Origin: Bog-473 sp963834405
GTDB lineage: Bacteria; Actinomycetota; Acidimicrobiia; Acidimicrobiales; RAAP-2
Length of the DNA stretch: 64,000 nucleotides
Direction: 5' to 3'
NCBI GenBank assembly: GCA_963834405.1
Contig: CAWIBX010000002.1
Location: forward strand, 248,001-312,000
The notes beneath the pieces are model-generated. The model saw only the letters and a list, made by a program, of their open reading frames with translations, did no database searches and was not told the DNA's origin. A program made the translations under genes and the position numbers. Positions 8,962 to 17,841 of this stretch are shown here, piece after piece. The stretch's first letter is position 1. Each line of letters begins with the position of its first letter.

Positions 8962-10002
8962 TCACGTGAACTTCGCCACCGTCAGATAGTCCCCGTAGAA
9001 GATCCCGAGCGCGAGCGCGCAGAACAGGCCGCCGAGGACCCAGAAGCGCACGATCACCGTCGTCTCGGGCCACCCGCCGAGCTCGAAGTGGTGGTGGATG
9101 GGCGCCATGCGGAAGATCCGCCGGCCGAAGACGCGGAAGCTGATCACCTGCAATATGACGGACAGCGTCTCCATGACGAAGAGGCCACCGATGATCAGCA
9201 GGAGCAGGTCGAGGTTCAAGAGGAGGCACACGGCTGCCAGGCCAGCACCGATGGCCAGTGAACCCGTGTCACCCATGATGATCCGGGCCGGAGCGGCGTT
9301 CCACCAGAGGAATCCGATGCAGGCCCCGGCGAGCGCGACCGAGACCAAAGACAGGTCGATGGCCGACGCGGGGAGCACGTGGTAGATCGCGAAGTGGCGA
9401 AAGATCCAGTACCCCATGATGGAGAGCACGGCGAAGCAAAAGGTCCCGGCGCCGGCGGCGAGGCCGTCGACGCCGTCGGTGATGTTCACGGCGTTGGAGG
9501 AGCCCACCATCACGATCACGGCGAAGATGACCCAACCCACCTGACCGAGGTTGATGTCGAGCACGCCGGTCCGAGTGAAGGTCAGCTGGGTCGACGTGTG
9601 GGCCCAGTGCACCGCCAACTCGGCGAAGATCAGCGCGCAGATGATCTGGGCCGCCGCCTTGCCGCGCTTGTTGAGGCCCAGGCTGCGCCGGTGGTGGATC
9701 TTGATGTAGTCGTCGAGGTAGCCGATCAGCCCGAAGGCCACCACGGCGCCGATCGCGAGATAACCGGTCCGCGAGAACTTGATCTCGGTGCCGATGTGGC
9801 CGATGGCGTACCCGAGCACGACCGCCGCGACGATGACGATGCCCCCCATGGTGGGCGTCCCAGCCTTCGCGATGTGAGTCGCGGGACCGTCTTCCCTGAT
9901 GTGCTGACCCAGTTCACGGCTGCGGAAGTACCGGATGACGAACGGGGTGTCCAGGATCGCCAGCCACAGCGCGATGCCACCAGAAACCAGGAGTCCGAGC
10001 AC
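8962..10002 (-). CDS. mraY: Phospho-N-acetylmuramoyl-pentapeptide transferase MraY
   Basis: Makes lipid I from UDP-MurNAc-pentapeptide and undecaprenyl phosphate (346 aa, about 10 membrane segments). Catalytic motifs are intact: the DDYIK acidic pair, NAVNITDGVDGLA, and the HHHFELGGWPE loop. The GTG start is three bases beyond the murE stop, so these are directly adjacent; in most dcw clusters murF lies here. Confidence 0.97.
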   Translation of the reverse strand: MLGLLVSGGIALWLAILDTPFVIRYFRSRELGQHIREDGPATHIAKAGTPTMGGIVIVAAVVLGYAIGHIGTEIKFSRTGYLAIGAVVAFGLIGYLDDYIKIHHRRSLGLNKRGKAAAQIICALIFAELAVHWAHTSTQLTFTRTGVLDINLGQVGWVIFAVIVMVGSSNAVNITDGVDGLAAGAGTFCFAVLSIMGYWIFRHFAIYHVLPASAIDLSLVSVALAGACIGFLWWNAAPARIIMGDTGSLAIGAGLAAVCLLLNLDLLLLIIGGLFVMETLSVILQVISFRVFGRRIFRMAPIHHHFELGGWPETTVIVRFWVLGGLFCALALGIFYGDYLTVAKFT

Positions 10003-10005
10003 GCG

Positions 10006-11595
10006 TCAGCTCTCTGACGGCGCGCCGTCGGTCACGACGCTGCTGACCCACGACCTCGGGTCGGAACCGAAGTGCGCGGTCAACGCCGCCCGGACCTCCA
10101 CGGCGTCGTCGAAAGGCACGCGCGCTCCCCCGACCTCCTGGTAGGTCTCGTGTCCCTTGCCGGCGATCACGACCACGTCTCCAGCCCGCGCCATGTCGAG
10201 CGCCAAGCGGATCGCGACGTGCCGGTCGGCCTCGACATGGACCGTGGGATTCTCGTTCCCGCCCGGCACGCCGGTCAGCACCTCGCCGATGATGGCCATC
10301 GGGTCTTCGTCGCGCGGGTTGTCCGACGTCACGAACGCCATATCGGTCAACCGGACGGCCGCCGCACCCATCAGCGGGCGCTTGGCCCGGTCCCGGTTGC
10401 CGCCACACCCGAACACGACCAGGACGCGTCCCCCGGCGGGCACGAGTGCCCGCGCCTCGCCGAGGACGATCTCGAGTCCCGCCGGCGTGTGCGCGTAATC
10501 GACCAGGACGGTGAAGGGCGGCCTGGCGTCGGCCGCTCCGGTGCCTGCGCCGGCGCCGGTGCCCTGTATCGCGTCGGGCATCCCTCCGGGGTCCCACGGC
10601 GCCGCCGCGATCACCTGGAGCCGGCCCGGCACCGGGGAGAGGTGCGCCATCGCCTCGGCCACCTCGTCGAGGGGTACCTCGAGTGCGAGCGCGGCCTCGG
10701 CGGCCAGGAGGGTGTTGTCCACGTTGACGGCGCCCGTCATCGGCGTCGTGATCCGGTGCCCGCGCCACGTGAACCGCGTCTCCCCGGGCCGGAGCACGAT
10801 GTCGCTCGCATCGTGGTGGCGCACCGCGGTGATCGGGATCCGTGCCGTGTCAATCAAGCGCCGGCCCCAGGGGTCGTCGGCGTTCACGACACCGCGCAGC
10901 GCGTGACTCGACGTGAACAGTGACGCCTTGGCCTCGAAGTAGGCCTCCATGGTGCCGTGGTAGTCCAGATGTTCGTGACTCAGGTTTGTGAACACGGCAA
11001 CGTCGAAATGGACGCCTTCGACCCGCGACTGCACCAGCGCGTGGCTCGAGACCTCCATGGCGACCGCATGGCGCCGGCCATCCCACTTCTGCCGGTCGCG
11101 CACACCTGCGAGAAGCCGCTGGACCTCCGTCGCCTCGGGCGTCGTCCGGGCACCCGACAAGGTGCCCATGACGTTGGTCGGACGTCCGGTCGCGCCGAGT
11201 AGGTCGCCCAGCAGCTGTGTCACCGTGGTCTTCCCGTTCGTGCCCGTCACTCCCACCATGAGCAGGTCCCGGGCCGGGTGCCCGTAGAACGACGCGGCGA
11301 GACGGGCCATCGCGGGGCGCATCGACCCCGGCGCAACCCGGCTCTGGACGACCCCGTGGTCGAGCAACTCGGGGATGAAGTGCTCGCAGAGCAGGCCCGC
11401 GGCGCCGCGGTCGACCGCTTCGGCGGCGTGTTCGTGCCCGTCGCTCAGGAGCCCGGGGACGCAGCAGAAGAGATCGCCGGGGACGACCCGCCTGCTGTCG
11501 TGCGCGATCCCGCCGATCTCCACGCACGCAGGGTCCCCAACGGACTCCAGCACGTCGATGTCGTCGAAAAGCAGGTTCATCGCCACGGTGCGCAT
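10006..11595 (-). CDS. murE: UDP-MurNAc-tripeptide synthetase MurE
   Basis: Adds the third stem-peptide residue (529 aa). The ATP loop GVTGTNGKTTV is present, as are NLSHEHLDYHGTMEAYF and the C-terminal SDNPRDEDP; DNPR is the motif associated with meso-diaminopimelate recognition, so mDAP peptidoglycan is expected. Starts at 11595 and 11580 are both possible; neither has a strong ribosome site. It contains a low-complexity Gly/Ala insertion near residue 350. It lies 70 bases after ftsI. Confidence 0.95.
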   Translation of the reverse strand: MRTVAMNLLFDDIDVLESVGDPACVEIGGIAHDSRRVVPGDLFCCVPGLLSDGHEHAAEAVDRGAAGLLCEHFIPELLDHGVVQSRVAPGSMRPAMARLAASFYGHPARDLLMVGVTGTNGKTTVTQLLGDLLGATGRPTNVMGTLSGARTTPEATEVQRLLAGVRDRQKWDGRRHAVAMEVSSHALVQSRVEGVHFDVAVFTNLSHEHLDYHGTMEAYFEAKASLFTSSHALRGVVNADDPWGRRLIDTARIPITAVRHHDASDIVLRPGETRFTWRGHRITTPMTGAVNVDNTLLAAEAALALEVPLDEVAEAMAHLSPVPGRLQVIAAAPWDPGGMPDAIQGTGAGAGTGAADARPPFTVLVDYAHTPAGLEIVLGEARALVPAGGRVLVVFGCGGNRDRAKRPLMGAAAVRLTDMAFVTSDNPRDEDPMAIIGEVLTGVPGGNENPTVHVEADRHVAIRLALDMARAGDVVVIAGKGHETYQEVGGARVPFDDAVEVRAALTAHFGSDPRSWVSSVVTDGAPSES

Positions 11596-11665
11596 GATGG
11601 CAGCGACAGCGTTGCATGCCCCAGACCCGCCCGCGTCCACGTCGCAATGCGGGTGTGACCTCCGG

Positions 11666-13764
11666 TCACGTGATGTCCTGGGCCTGGCTGCTCCCAGAAG
11701 GCGTCGTCGTGGTCGCCGGGCCCGTGCCCGCCGCGGCACCCGGGGTGGTCGGGATGTCGTACCGGTGCAGGGCGTAGCTCATGATCTGCGAGAACACCGG
11801 CGCCGCCACGGTGCCGCCGAAGATCGGCGTGGGCCGAGTGAGGACCACGATCATCGACAGCGTCGGATTCGCGGCCGGGGCGAATCCGACGAAGGTGGCC
11901 ATGTACGCGCCCGGGATGTAGGAGTCGTGCCCGGCCGCCGGGATCTGCGCCGTGCCCGTCTTACCGGCGACGGTGTAGCCCGGCACGGTGGCGCTCGTGC
12001 CGGTCCCGCTCACGACCACCTGCTCGAGCATGTTTGTCAACTCGGCGTCCACCGACGGCGAAATCACCTCGTGCGTCAACGAAGGCGCAGTTTGGGTCAC
12101 GTCACCGCTGGGGCTGACGGTGGCGCTCACGAGCTTGGGCGCCACGTAGACCCCGCCGTTGGCGACGGCGTTGTACGCGTCGAGCACTTCGAGCGCGTTA
12201 ACGGCGTCCACCTGTCCGATGGGGAGGGACACGTAGTCGGTGGGTTCCCACTGCGCCGCCGTCGCCAGCAGTCCGGGGGACTCACCGGGGAAGTTCAGGC
12301 CGGTGCCCTGCCCGAAGCCGAGCGTCTTTACCTGCGCGAGCAGCCGCTGCTCGCCGAGGCTCTGTGCGATCTCGGAGGTTCCGATGTTCGACGACTGGGC
12401 GAGGATCTGCGTTGCCGTCAGCGACTCGGTGGGATGCTGCTCGGCATCGTGGAACACCGAGCCGTCCAGGGTTATGTGATCCGGCACCGTGAACACGGAG
12501 TTTGGGTTGATGATGCCCTCCTGGAGGGCGGCCGAGAAGGTGACGAGCTTGAACACCGAACCTGGCTCATAGAGCTGGGTGAGGGCCAGGTTGCTGGGTG
12601 CCTCGTTGACGGAGTCCTGCGGACCGATCGGGACGACCCCGTTGGCGTCGGTGGTGGGAGTGGAGGTCGCAGCCGGAGTTGCGCTCGCGCTCGGATGGTT
12701 CGCCACCAGGTTGGCCATGGTGAGGATCTGGCCGGTCTTCACATCCATGACCACGGCCGTACCGCTCACGGCGTTGGACGTCTCTATCGCCTTGGCGAGC
12801 GACTGCTCCGCCTCGTACTGCAGCTGGCTGTCGATGGTCAGCTCTACCCCGGTGCCGGGCGTCGTCGGCGTCTGGTTCGTGACCGGGGACTGCGGCAGCG
12901 TCACCCCGGATGGCGACTCCATGATGGTCTTCTTGCCGGCGACCCCGGCGAGCTGGCGGTTGTCCCCGTACTCGAGGCCGGCGGCGCCCTGTCCGGCGGC
13001 GTTGGTGAAGCCAAGGAGGGGGACGCGAGGTTGCCGTTCGGAACGACGCGCTTGGCGTCGGCGATGAGCGTGATACCGGGGATGGCGTCGGAGGTGATCT
13101 TCTGTGCGTTCGCTTCGGAGAGCTGGCGCGCCAGGACGACGTACCCGGAGTGCTCGTGCAGCTTGGTGGCCAGCGTGATGGCGGGAACGTTCAGCATCGG
13201 GGAGAGCGCCAGCGCCGTCTTCACCGGGTGGGCCACCTGGAAGTCGTCGGCCACCACGTCTTCGGTGGCCACCGAAAGCGCCAGCGGTGAGCCGTCGCGG
13301 GCGTAAATGCCGCCCCGCAACGACGGCAGCGACACCGTGATGGAGGACTCGCCTCGCGCCGCCGCCTCATAGGCGCCGGCGTGCACGATCTGCACGTCGA
13401 CGAGCCGCGCCACCAGCAACACCATTGCGAACGCCAGAAGGACGCGAACCAGACGGATGCGCCGTTGAAAGGTTCCCGCGGCCCACGACGTGTGCCGGCG
13501 GGGCCGGGCGGCCTGTTCCTTCGTCCGGTGCGCCCTCGCCGGCGCACTCCTCGTCCGTGCGGTCCGCGCCGGCGTCCTGGCCGGGGTCCTCTTGGCCGGC
13601 GCCGCCTGAACAGAGCGCCTCCCACGCGGACGTACAGGCCGAGACGGCGAAACCGTCCGCGTCGTGACGGCTCGCGTCGCTTGCGTTCTCGCCCTCGCCG
13701 ACGCCGAACCGCGAGATGGTTCAGGGCGCGCGCGCCGACCACTCTGTGGCGTCGTGATGCTCAT
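11666..13764 (-). CDS. ftsI: Septal transpeptidase FtsI (PBP3), interrupted by an apparent one-base frameshift
   Basis: Class B penicillin-binding protein that cross-links septal peptidoglycan with FtsW. Restored, it is 699 aa: a long basic N-terminus, one membrane segment (VLLAFAMVLLVARLVDVQIVH), the dimerisation domain (RGGIYARDGSPLA), and the transpeptidase with SVFK, SSN and KTGTAQ. The N-terminal part reads to ...NGNLAS and then leaves frame; the remainder continues in another frame from LLGFTNAAGQGAAG. The break falls in a run of five G on the plus strand (13018-13022) where six would restore one open frame. As the gene is essential, an assembly error is likelier than decay. The ATG overlaps the ftsL stop. 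Confidence 0.88.
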
Positions 13765-14387
13765 GGCGTCGACGTCGTGGTCTGTGTCGTGCTGCCGGTC
13801 CCGGAAGCCCCCGTCGTACCCGTAGTACTCGACGCCCCGGTCGTGGCCCCCGCCGTCGTCGTGCCACCAGTCGACGCCGTCTCCGCGCTCGCTGCCGCGG
13901 CAGCTGAAGAAGACGCTGCCGGCGCCGCGGCCGGCGCCGGTGTCACCTTCGGTGTCGGAAGCGGCGTCGACAACGACACGTACGGAAGCTCCATCACCTG
14001 CGTCGGCCGCACCATGTGCAGCTGGCCCGACGCGGCAGCGACGATGCGCGCCGGAGTCTCCAGTTCGGAGACGGTCAGCTCGGCCTGGCGGTGCGCGCTC
14101 TGCTCGAGCGTCAACTCGTGCTGCAGCGCCGACAGCCGCACCTGCCCGTTGGCGAGCAACGCCTGCGCAACGACGACTGCGAGGAGCGACCCGAGGACCA
14201 GCGTCACCGAGACGACGTGGAGCAACCGGATGGGATTCCGACGGCCCTGCTCGAGCCGGCGCCGGCGCGGCCCGACGATCCGGAGGGGCGCCCGCCGTAC
14301 AGATCCGGAGCCCTCGGCGCGCGCGCCCGAACCCAGTGCGTGCCGGCGTGACGGCGCATTCGCCGTCGCCGCCGGAGGTGGCGCCAT
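13761..14387 (-). CDS. Putative FtsL-like divisome protein
   Basis: A 208-residue bitopic protein: Arg-rich cytoplasmic N-terminus, one membrane segment (about 55-80, LLHVVSVTLVLGSLLAVVVAQALLA), a short coiled-coil-like stretch (VRLSALQHELTLEQSAHRQAELTVSELETPARI), then an Ala/Ser/Thr/Gly-rich tail of about 90 residues. Size, topology, and position between rsmH and ftsI, with stop/start overlaps on both sides (ATGA), fit FtsL, which recruits FtsW/FtsI together with FtsQ. FtsL sequences are too divergent for motif proof. The long extracytoplasmic tail is unusual. Confidence 0.75.
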   Translation of the reverse strand: MAPPPAATANAPSRRHALGSGARAEGSGSVRRAPLRIVGPRRRRLEQGRRNPIRLLHVVSVTLVLGSLLAVVVAQALLANGQVRLSALQHELTLEQSAHRQAELTVSELETPARIVAAASGQLHMVRPTQVMELPYVSLSTPLPTPKVTPAPAAAPAASSSAAAAASAETASTGGTTTAGATTGASSTTGTTGASGTGSTTQTTTSTP

Positions 14388-15367
14388 CAGTCCGCGTCCG
14401 TTCGGACGATCGCCCGCAAGCGGGCGCTGTCCGCGCGGTGGTTGGCCGCGACCTCCTCCGGGGACGCTTTGCGCGCGCCACGAAAAACAAGCCGGTGGCG
14501 AGGCACCGCCCCGCAAACGCAGGGCATGCCGGGAGGGCAGACACAGCCGCCGGAAGCTGCGTCAGCAAACGCCGCCTTTACGAGGCGGTCCTCGCCCGAG
14601 TGATAGCTGATGACGGCGCACACGCCACCCACCGCCAGCGACGAGAGCGCGATCGGCAAAGCCGACCGCAGCTCGTCGAGCTCATCGTTGACCCGGATGC
14701 GCAGCGCCTGGAAGACGCGGCGCGCCGGATGGCCTCTGCGGCGAGCTGCTGCCGGCACCGCTGAGGCCACGACTTCGGCCAGTTGCCTCGTGGAGGTCAA
14801 CGGCCGGGCCCTCACGACGGCCCGGGCGATGCGCCCGGACAGCCGTCCCTCTCCGTTCTCCTGGAACAGTGCGGCGAGTTCGGTTTCGGGGAGGGTGTTC
14901 ACCAGCTCACCCGCCGTCACGCCTGCCGCCTGGTCCATCCGCATGTCGATCGGGCCGTCCTCTCTATAAGAGAAGCCCCGCACCGCCACGTCCAGCTGTG
15001 GTGAGCTCACGCCCAGGTCGAAGAGCACGCCCGACAGCCCGGCTCCGCCACCGGCGCCGCCACTACCACCGCCACCGCCACCGCCACCGGCCTCCTCCAC
15101 CACCGACTCCAGCGACGAAAAGGCGGCGTGCACGAGCGTCACGCGCGCGCCGAAGCGCGACAGCCGCTCCCGCGCCGCCTCGAGGGCCACCTGGTCTCGA
15201 TCCATCCCGACCACTTGCATCGTGTCGTAAGCGGCGAGCAACGCTTCGGCGTGTCCGCCTCCGCCGACGGTGGCGTCGACTACCACTCCTGCCGGCACCG
15301 AGGCGAACAACGACACCACCTCGTCGCGCAGCACCGGAACATGTTCGAACGAGTCTGGCTCGGCCAT
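14387..15367 (-). CDS. rsmH: 16S rRNA (cytosine-1402-N4)-methyltransferase RsmH
   Basis: SAM-dependent methyltransferase (also called MraW) acting on the ribosomal P site (326 aa). It has HVPVLRDEVV at the N-terminus, the SAM loop VDATVGGGGHAEALL, LFDLGVSSPQLD, and YHSGEDRLVK near the C-terminus. A Gly/Ser/Ala-rich stretch of about 20 residues interrupts the chain near residue 100 and is encoded by GGT/GGC/GGA repeats. The ATG lies 180 bases after the mraZ stop; a much longer open frame upstream covers the tandem repeat and is not conserved. Confidence 0.95.
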   Translation of the reverse strand: MAEPDSFEHVPVLRDEVVSLFASVPAGVVVDATVGGGGHAEALLAAYDTMQVVGMDRDQVALEAARERLSRFGARVTLVHAAFSSLESVVEEAGGGGGGGGSGGAGGGAGLSGVLFDLGVSSPQLDVAVRGFSYREDGPIDMRMDQAAGVTAGELVNTLPETELAALFQENGEGRLSGRIARAVVRARPLTSTRQLAEVVASAVPAAARRRGHPARRVFQALRIRVNDELDELRSALPIALSSLAVGGVCAVISYHSGEDRLVKAAFADAASGGCVCPPGMPCVCGAVPRHRLVFRGARKASPEEVAANHRADSARLRAIVRTDAD

Positions 15368-15502
15368 CTGCAGCTCCCCGACTGGCGGGTCGTGCGGGAG
15401 GCGGAGATCCAAGCGACCGAGGTGGGAGAGGGTGGAGTGACCTCCCACCGCACCGGTCGAGGAGCTGCACATGGTCCAGCCGCTCTGTTCGAATGCTCTG
15501 TT

Positions 15503-15545
15503 CTCTTCTGTCCTCTCTTCTGTCCTCTCTTCTGTCCTCTCTTCC
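15503..15545. repeat. Tandem repeat, three perfect 12-bp units plus a partial fourth
   Basis: The unit CTCTTCTGTCCT repeats three times without change from 15503 to 15538, then partially. It lies immediately after the mraZ stop, in the mraZ-rsmH gap. The transcribed strand is purine-rich. It is in phase with a non-conserved upward extension of the rsmH frame (Thr-Glu-Glu-Arg units) but no ribosome site supports translation there. Confidence 0.85.
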
Positions 15546-15546
15546 C

Positions 15547-15966
15547 TCACTCCTCCCCGTCGTCCAACAACCAGCTCTCCTCCGGCATGACCCGAGCGGC
15601 AAAGGCCGGCGGGTTCCACAGCTCCACCCGGTCGATGGCACCGCACACGAGCACCTCGGCCTCCAACCCGGCGAACTCCCGTAGATGCGAAGGGATCGGC
15701 ATGCGGCCCTGCCGATCCACCTCCACCTCGGCCGAGGTCGAGGCCCACAGCCGCGCCCGGTTGCGGTCGGCCTTCCCCGCTGCGGCGCGTTCCTGCATCG
15801 CGTCCATCTGCCGCTCGAACTCCCCCAGCGTCCAGAGGGCGATGCAGCCCTCCGAGTGCTGGGTCAGGTACCCGCCGCGCTCGAACTGGGGGCGGAACTT
15901 GGCCGGCAGGATCACCCTGCCCTTCGTGTCGAGCGAGTGCTCGTATCTCCCGACGAAGCCTGCCAC
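15547..15966 (-). CDS. mraZ: Transcriptional regulator MraZ
   Basis: First gene of the dcw cluster; 139 aa, two SpoVT/AbrB-like DNA-binding repeats. The first carries FVGRYEHSLDTKGRVILPAKFR and the second EVEVDRQGRMPIPSHLREFAGL. MraZ forms rings that bind direct repeats in its own promoter and tune the dcw operon. A matching array lies 41-90 bases upstream. The tail after VELWNP is acidic and short. Confidence 0.95.
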   Translation of the reverse strand: MAGFVGRYEHSLDTKGRVILPAKFRPQFERGGYLTQHSEGCIALWTLGEFERQMDAMQERAAAGKADRNRARLWASTSAEVEVDRQGRMPIPSHLREFAGLEAEVLVCGAIDRVELWNPPAFAARVMPEESWLLDDGEE

Positions 15967-16006
15967 CAGCTGTTTCTCCCACGACGCTCCCTGGCCTGCG
16001 TCCTCT

Positions 16007-16056
16007 GACGCCCCCTCACACCATTTCGCACCACTTTACGCCCTTTTCTACCCCTC
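16007..16056 (-). promoter_or_regulatory. Probable MraZ operator: five direct repeats at a 10-bp period
   Basis: On the minus strand, consecutive decamers carry GGG, GGG, TGG, TGG, GGG at the same position (units 16047-16056, 16037-16046, 16027-16036, 16017-16026, 16007-16016); the third and fourth units are nearly identical. Known MraZ operators are TGGG-type or AAAGTG-type boxes spaced at 10 bp upstream of mraZ, and AAAGTGG occurs here. The match to that rule plus position makes autoregulation likely. Confidence 0.65.
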
Positions 16057-16250
16057 GGCAACCACTAGGAGCCATAAGCAACCCAACCGCAACACGAACG
16101 GGCCCCCACCGCCTGTGGACCGGCCGCGCGATGCCCGTGCGCGACCCCCCTCGGCTCCTTGTCATGAACCCGCGCCATCCGGACGGCCACCGCCCCGGCC
16201 CCCCGTGACGGCGACCGGCGGCGGACACCCCGCCGCCGCCCGCCCTGCCG

Positions 16251-16949
16251 CTACGAGCGCCCCGGCGCGCCTCCGTCCGCCCAGCCGCCGAACGATGCCA
16301 GCAGCACCTCGACCATCGCCTCCAGGTCGCCGACGGGCGGTTCGAGCTCGCCCACGCCCAGCGCGACCATGCCCAAGTCCGAGACCACCGACGCGCGCAT
16401 CTCGCCGTCGACGCCCACGTCGAGTAGCTCCATCAGTCCGCCGGGATCCCAGCGGTCATACGCGCAACAGGAGAACAGCGCACCCTCGCGGCTCCGCCAC
16501 TGCGACAGCCCGACCACCTTGCGGCCGGCGTGCAGGACCTCCCCCGGGCCCCGGCCGGCGAAACACACGAGCTCGCCCAGGTCGCCGGGCACCGATCGCC
16601 CGCTGTGCACTTCGAAGCCGTCCGCCCCGAGGTCCTCGAGGGCGGCGCACCACCAGGCACCGACCCACTCCGCCGCCCGGCTGACGTCGTTATCCCAGAG
16701 CGGATCGTCTCGAGGGATCCACGCGTCCAGCCACAGGTGGTCGCCCGGACGGAGGAACACGGCCCCGCCGCCGCCGCGCCGGCGCGCCAATTCGACGCCG
16801 CGTTCCCGAAGGACCCAGCCCGCGACGATCTCGGTCGGCTGGGTGCTCCCGAGGACGAGGGTCGGGCGGTCGACCTGACGCCGGACGACGACGCGTCCGG
16901 GTTCGCTCCGGAACGGGTCGACGTCGAAGAGAGACTGGGAGGACGGCAA
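16251..16949 (-). CDS. Lipoate-protein ligase A-like protein
   Basis: About 232 aa with the biotin/lipoate ligase fold signature: RRRGGGGAVFLRPGDHLWLDAWIP (compare the RRxSGGGAV loop of LplA/LipM) and GRKVVGLSQWR, which includes the lysine expected to contact the lipoyl or octanoyl adenylate. Family members attach lipoate or octanoate to carrier proteins of 2-oxoacid dehydrogenases or the glycine cleavage system. The start is uncertain: TTG at 16949, just inside the end of the HNH gene, is the likeliest, without a strong ribosome site. Substrate is not predictable. Confidence 0.7.
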   Translation of the reverse strand: MPSSQSLFDVDPFRSEPGRVVVRRQVDRPTLVLGSTQPTEIVAGWVLRERGVELARRRGGGGAVFLRPGDHLWLDAWIPRDDPLWDNDVSRAAEWVGAWWCAALEDLGADGFEVHSGRSVPGDLGELVCFAGRGPGEVLHAGRKVVGLSQWRSREGALFSCCAYDRWDPGGLMELLDVGVDGEMRASVVSDLGMVALGVGELEPPVGDLEAMVEVLLASFGGWADGGAPGRS

Positions 16950-16951
16950 CC

Positions 16952-17458
16952 TCAGGACGCCGCGGCCAGATACGGCTCCCAGAGGGGATCCACATCCGAG
17001 AGATGACGCAGCCGCCAGAGGTGTCCGTCCGGCGGCGCCGGCTTCATCCGCAGCGTCCACCCCAGCTCGGACAGGAGCTGGTCCCCCTTGTTCAGATTGT
17101 CGCGCTTGCAGGCCGCCACGACGTTGGACCAGTCGTGCGTACCGCCACGGCTGCGCGGAATGACGTGGTCGATGGTGTCGGCCGGCTGCGAGCAGTACAC
17201 GCACAGCCCCCCGTCTCGGCGCAGCACCGAGCGGCGTGTCACCGGTGGCGTCCTGGCCCAGCGCGGGATCCGCACCATGTGGCTGAGCCGGACGATGGAG
17301 GGGACCTCCACCTGGAGCCGGGCGGAGTGGAAGACCTTGCAGTCCTCCCGGATGGCGACGGCTTCGGCCCGCCCCGCGAGCATGAGCACAACCGCCCGGC
17401 GATCCGAGACGAGCGCCAGCGGCTCGTAGGTCGCATTCAGGAGGAGCACCCGCTCCAT
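16952..17458 (-). CDS. HNH endonuclease domain protein
   Basis: A 168-residue protein of a widespread actinobacterial family. N-terminal MERVLLLNATYEPLALVSDRR is family-typical; the C-terminal half has the zinc-knuckle/HNH elements CVYC, TIDHVIPRSRGGTHDWSNVVAACKRDN. The nuclease role is inferred from the motif, and the cellular target is unknown. The ATG at 17458 starts at the conserved residues; an upstream extension is not conserved. It overlaps the reading frame of the lipoate-ligase-like gene at its end. Confidence 0.88.
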   Translation of the reverse strand: MERVLLLNATYEPLALVSDRRAVVLMLAGRAEAVAIREDCKVFHSARLQVEVPSIVRLSHMVRIPRWARTPPVTRRSVLRRDGGLCVYCSQPADTIDHVIPRSRGGTHDWSNVVAACKRDNLNKGDQLLSELGWTLRMKPAPPDGHLWRLRHLSDVDPLWEPYLAAAS

Positions 17459-17469
17459 ACGGCAAGAGG

Positions 17470-17841
17470 CTATCCGCGACGAGGCCGCGCCCTCTGACAC
17501 CAGCGCAGGTAGGCCAGCACGTCGCCCGTGGTCAATGCGTCACCCTCCCCTGCTCCGCCGTACGCCGTGACGAGACGGAATCGCCAGTATTCCCGGCCCG
17601 GGAGCGGGAGGAAAGGCGCCTTCCGCCACCATCCCCGCCGCGCCAACCGCAGCACCGCGGCGACAACGGGCCCCCACAGTGACGGGTGGGGCAGGACCGC
17701 TCGCAGCACCACCCGCGCCGTCCGGCCCCAGTGCATCGGTACCGCAGCCTGAGCTGACGCCGATGCCGACACTGATGCCGACGCCGACACGGACGCCGGC
17801 GGTGGTGCGTCGGGCGCGACGGCGGACTCACTCACGCCCAT
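17470..17841 (-). CDS. Hypothetical protein
   Basis: Unrecognised 123-aa protein. Residues 10-35 are Ala/Ser/Pro low complexity; the remainder is basic with one weakly hydrophobic stretch and a conserved-looking core (FLPLPGREYWRFRLVTAYGG, DVLAYLRWCQR). Its ATG overlaps the end of the ROK kinase gene and it is followed 11 bases on by the HNH gene, so it probably belongs to that transcript. No function is proposed. Confidence 0.65.
   Translation of the reverse strand: MGVSESAVAPDAPPPASVSASASVSASASAQAAVPMHWGRTARVVLRAVLPHPSLWGPVVAAVLRLARRGWWRKAPFLPLPGREYWRFRLVTAYGGAGEGDALTTGDVLAYLRWCQRARPRRG

Noticed and set aside
11375..13306. 643-codon open frame on the plus strand opposite ftsI and murE
   Set aside because: GC-rich shadow frame; translation is rich in Arg and Val/His without domain features, and the minus strand holds clear essential genes.
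15503..15545. Possible CRISPR array from the repeated 12-mers
   Set aside because: Units are contiguous, without spacers, and far too short.
14387..15982. Extending rsmH to a 531-codon protein
   Set aside because: The extra N-terminus lies over mraZ in another frame and over the tandem repeat; homology starts at the ATG at 15367.
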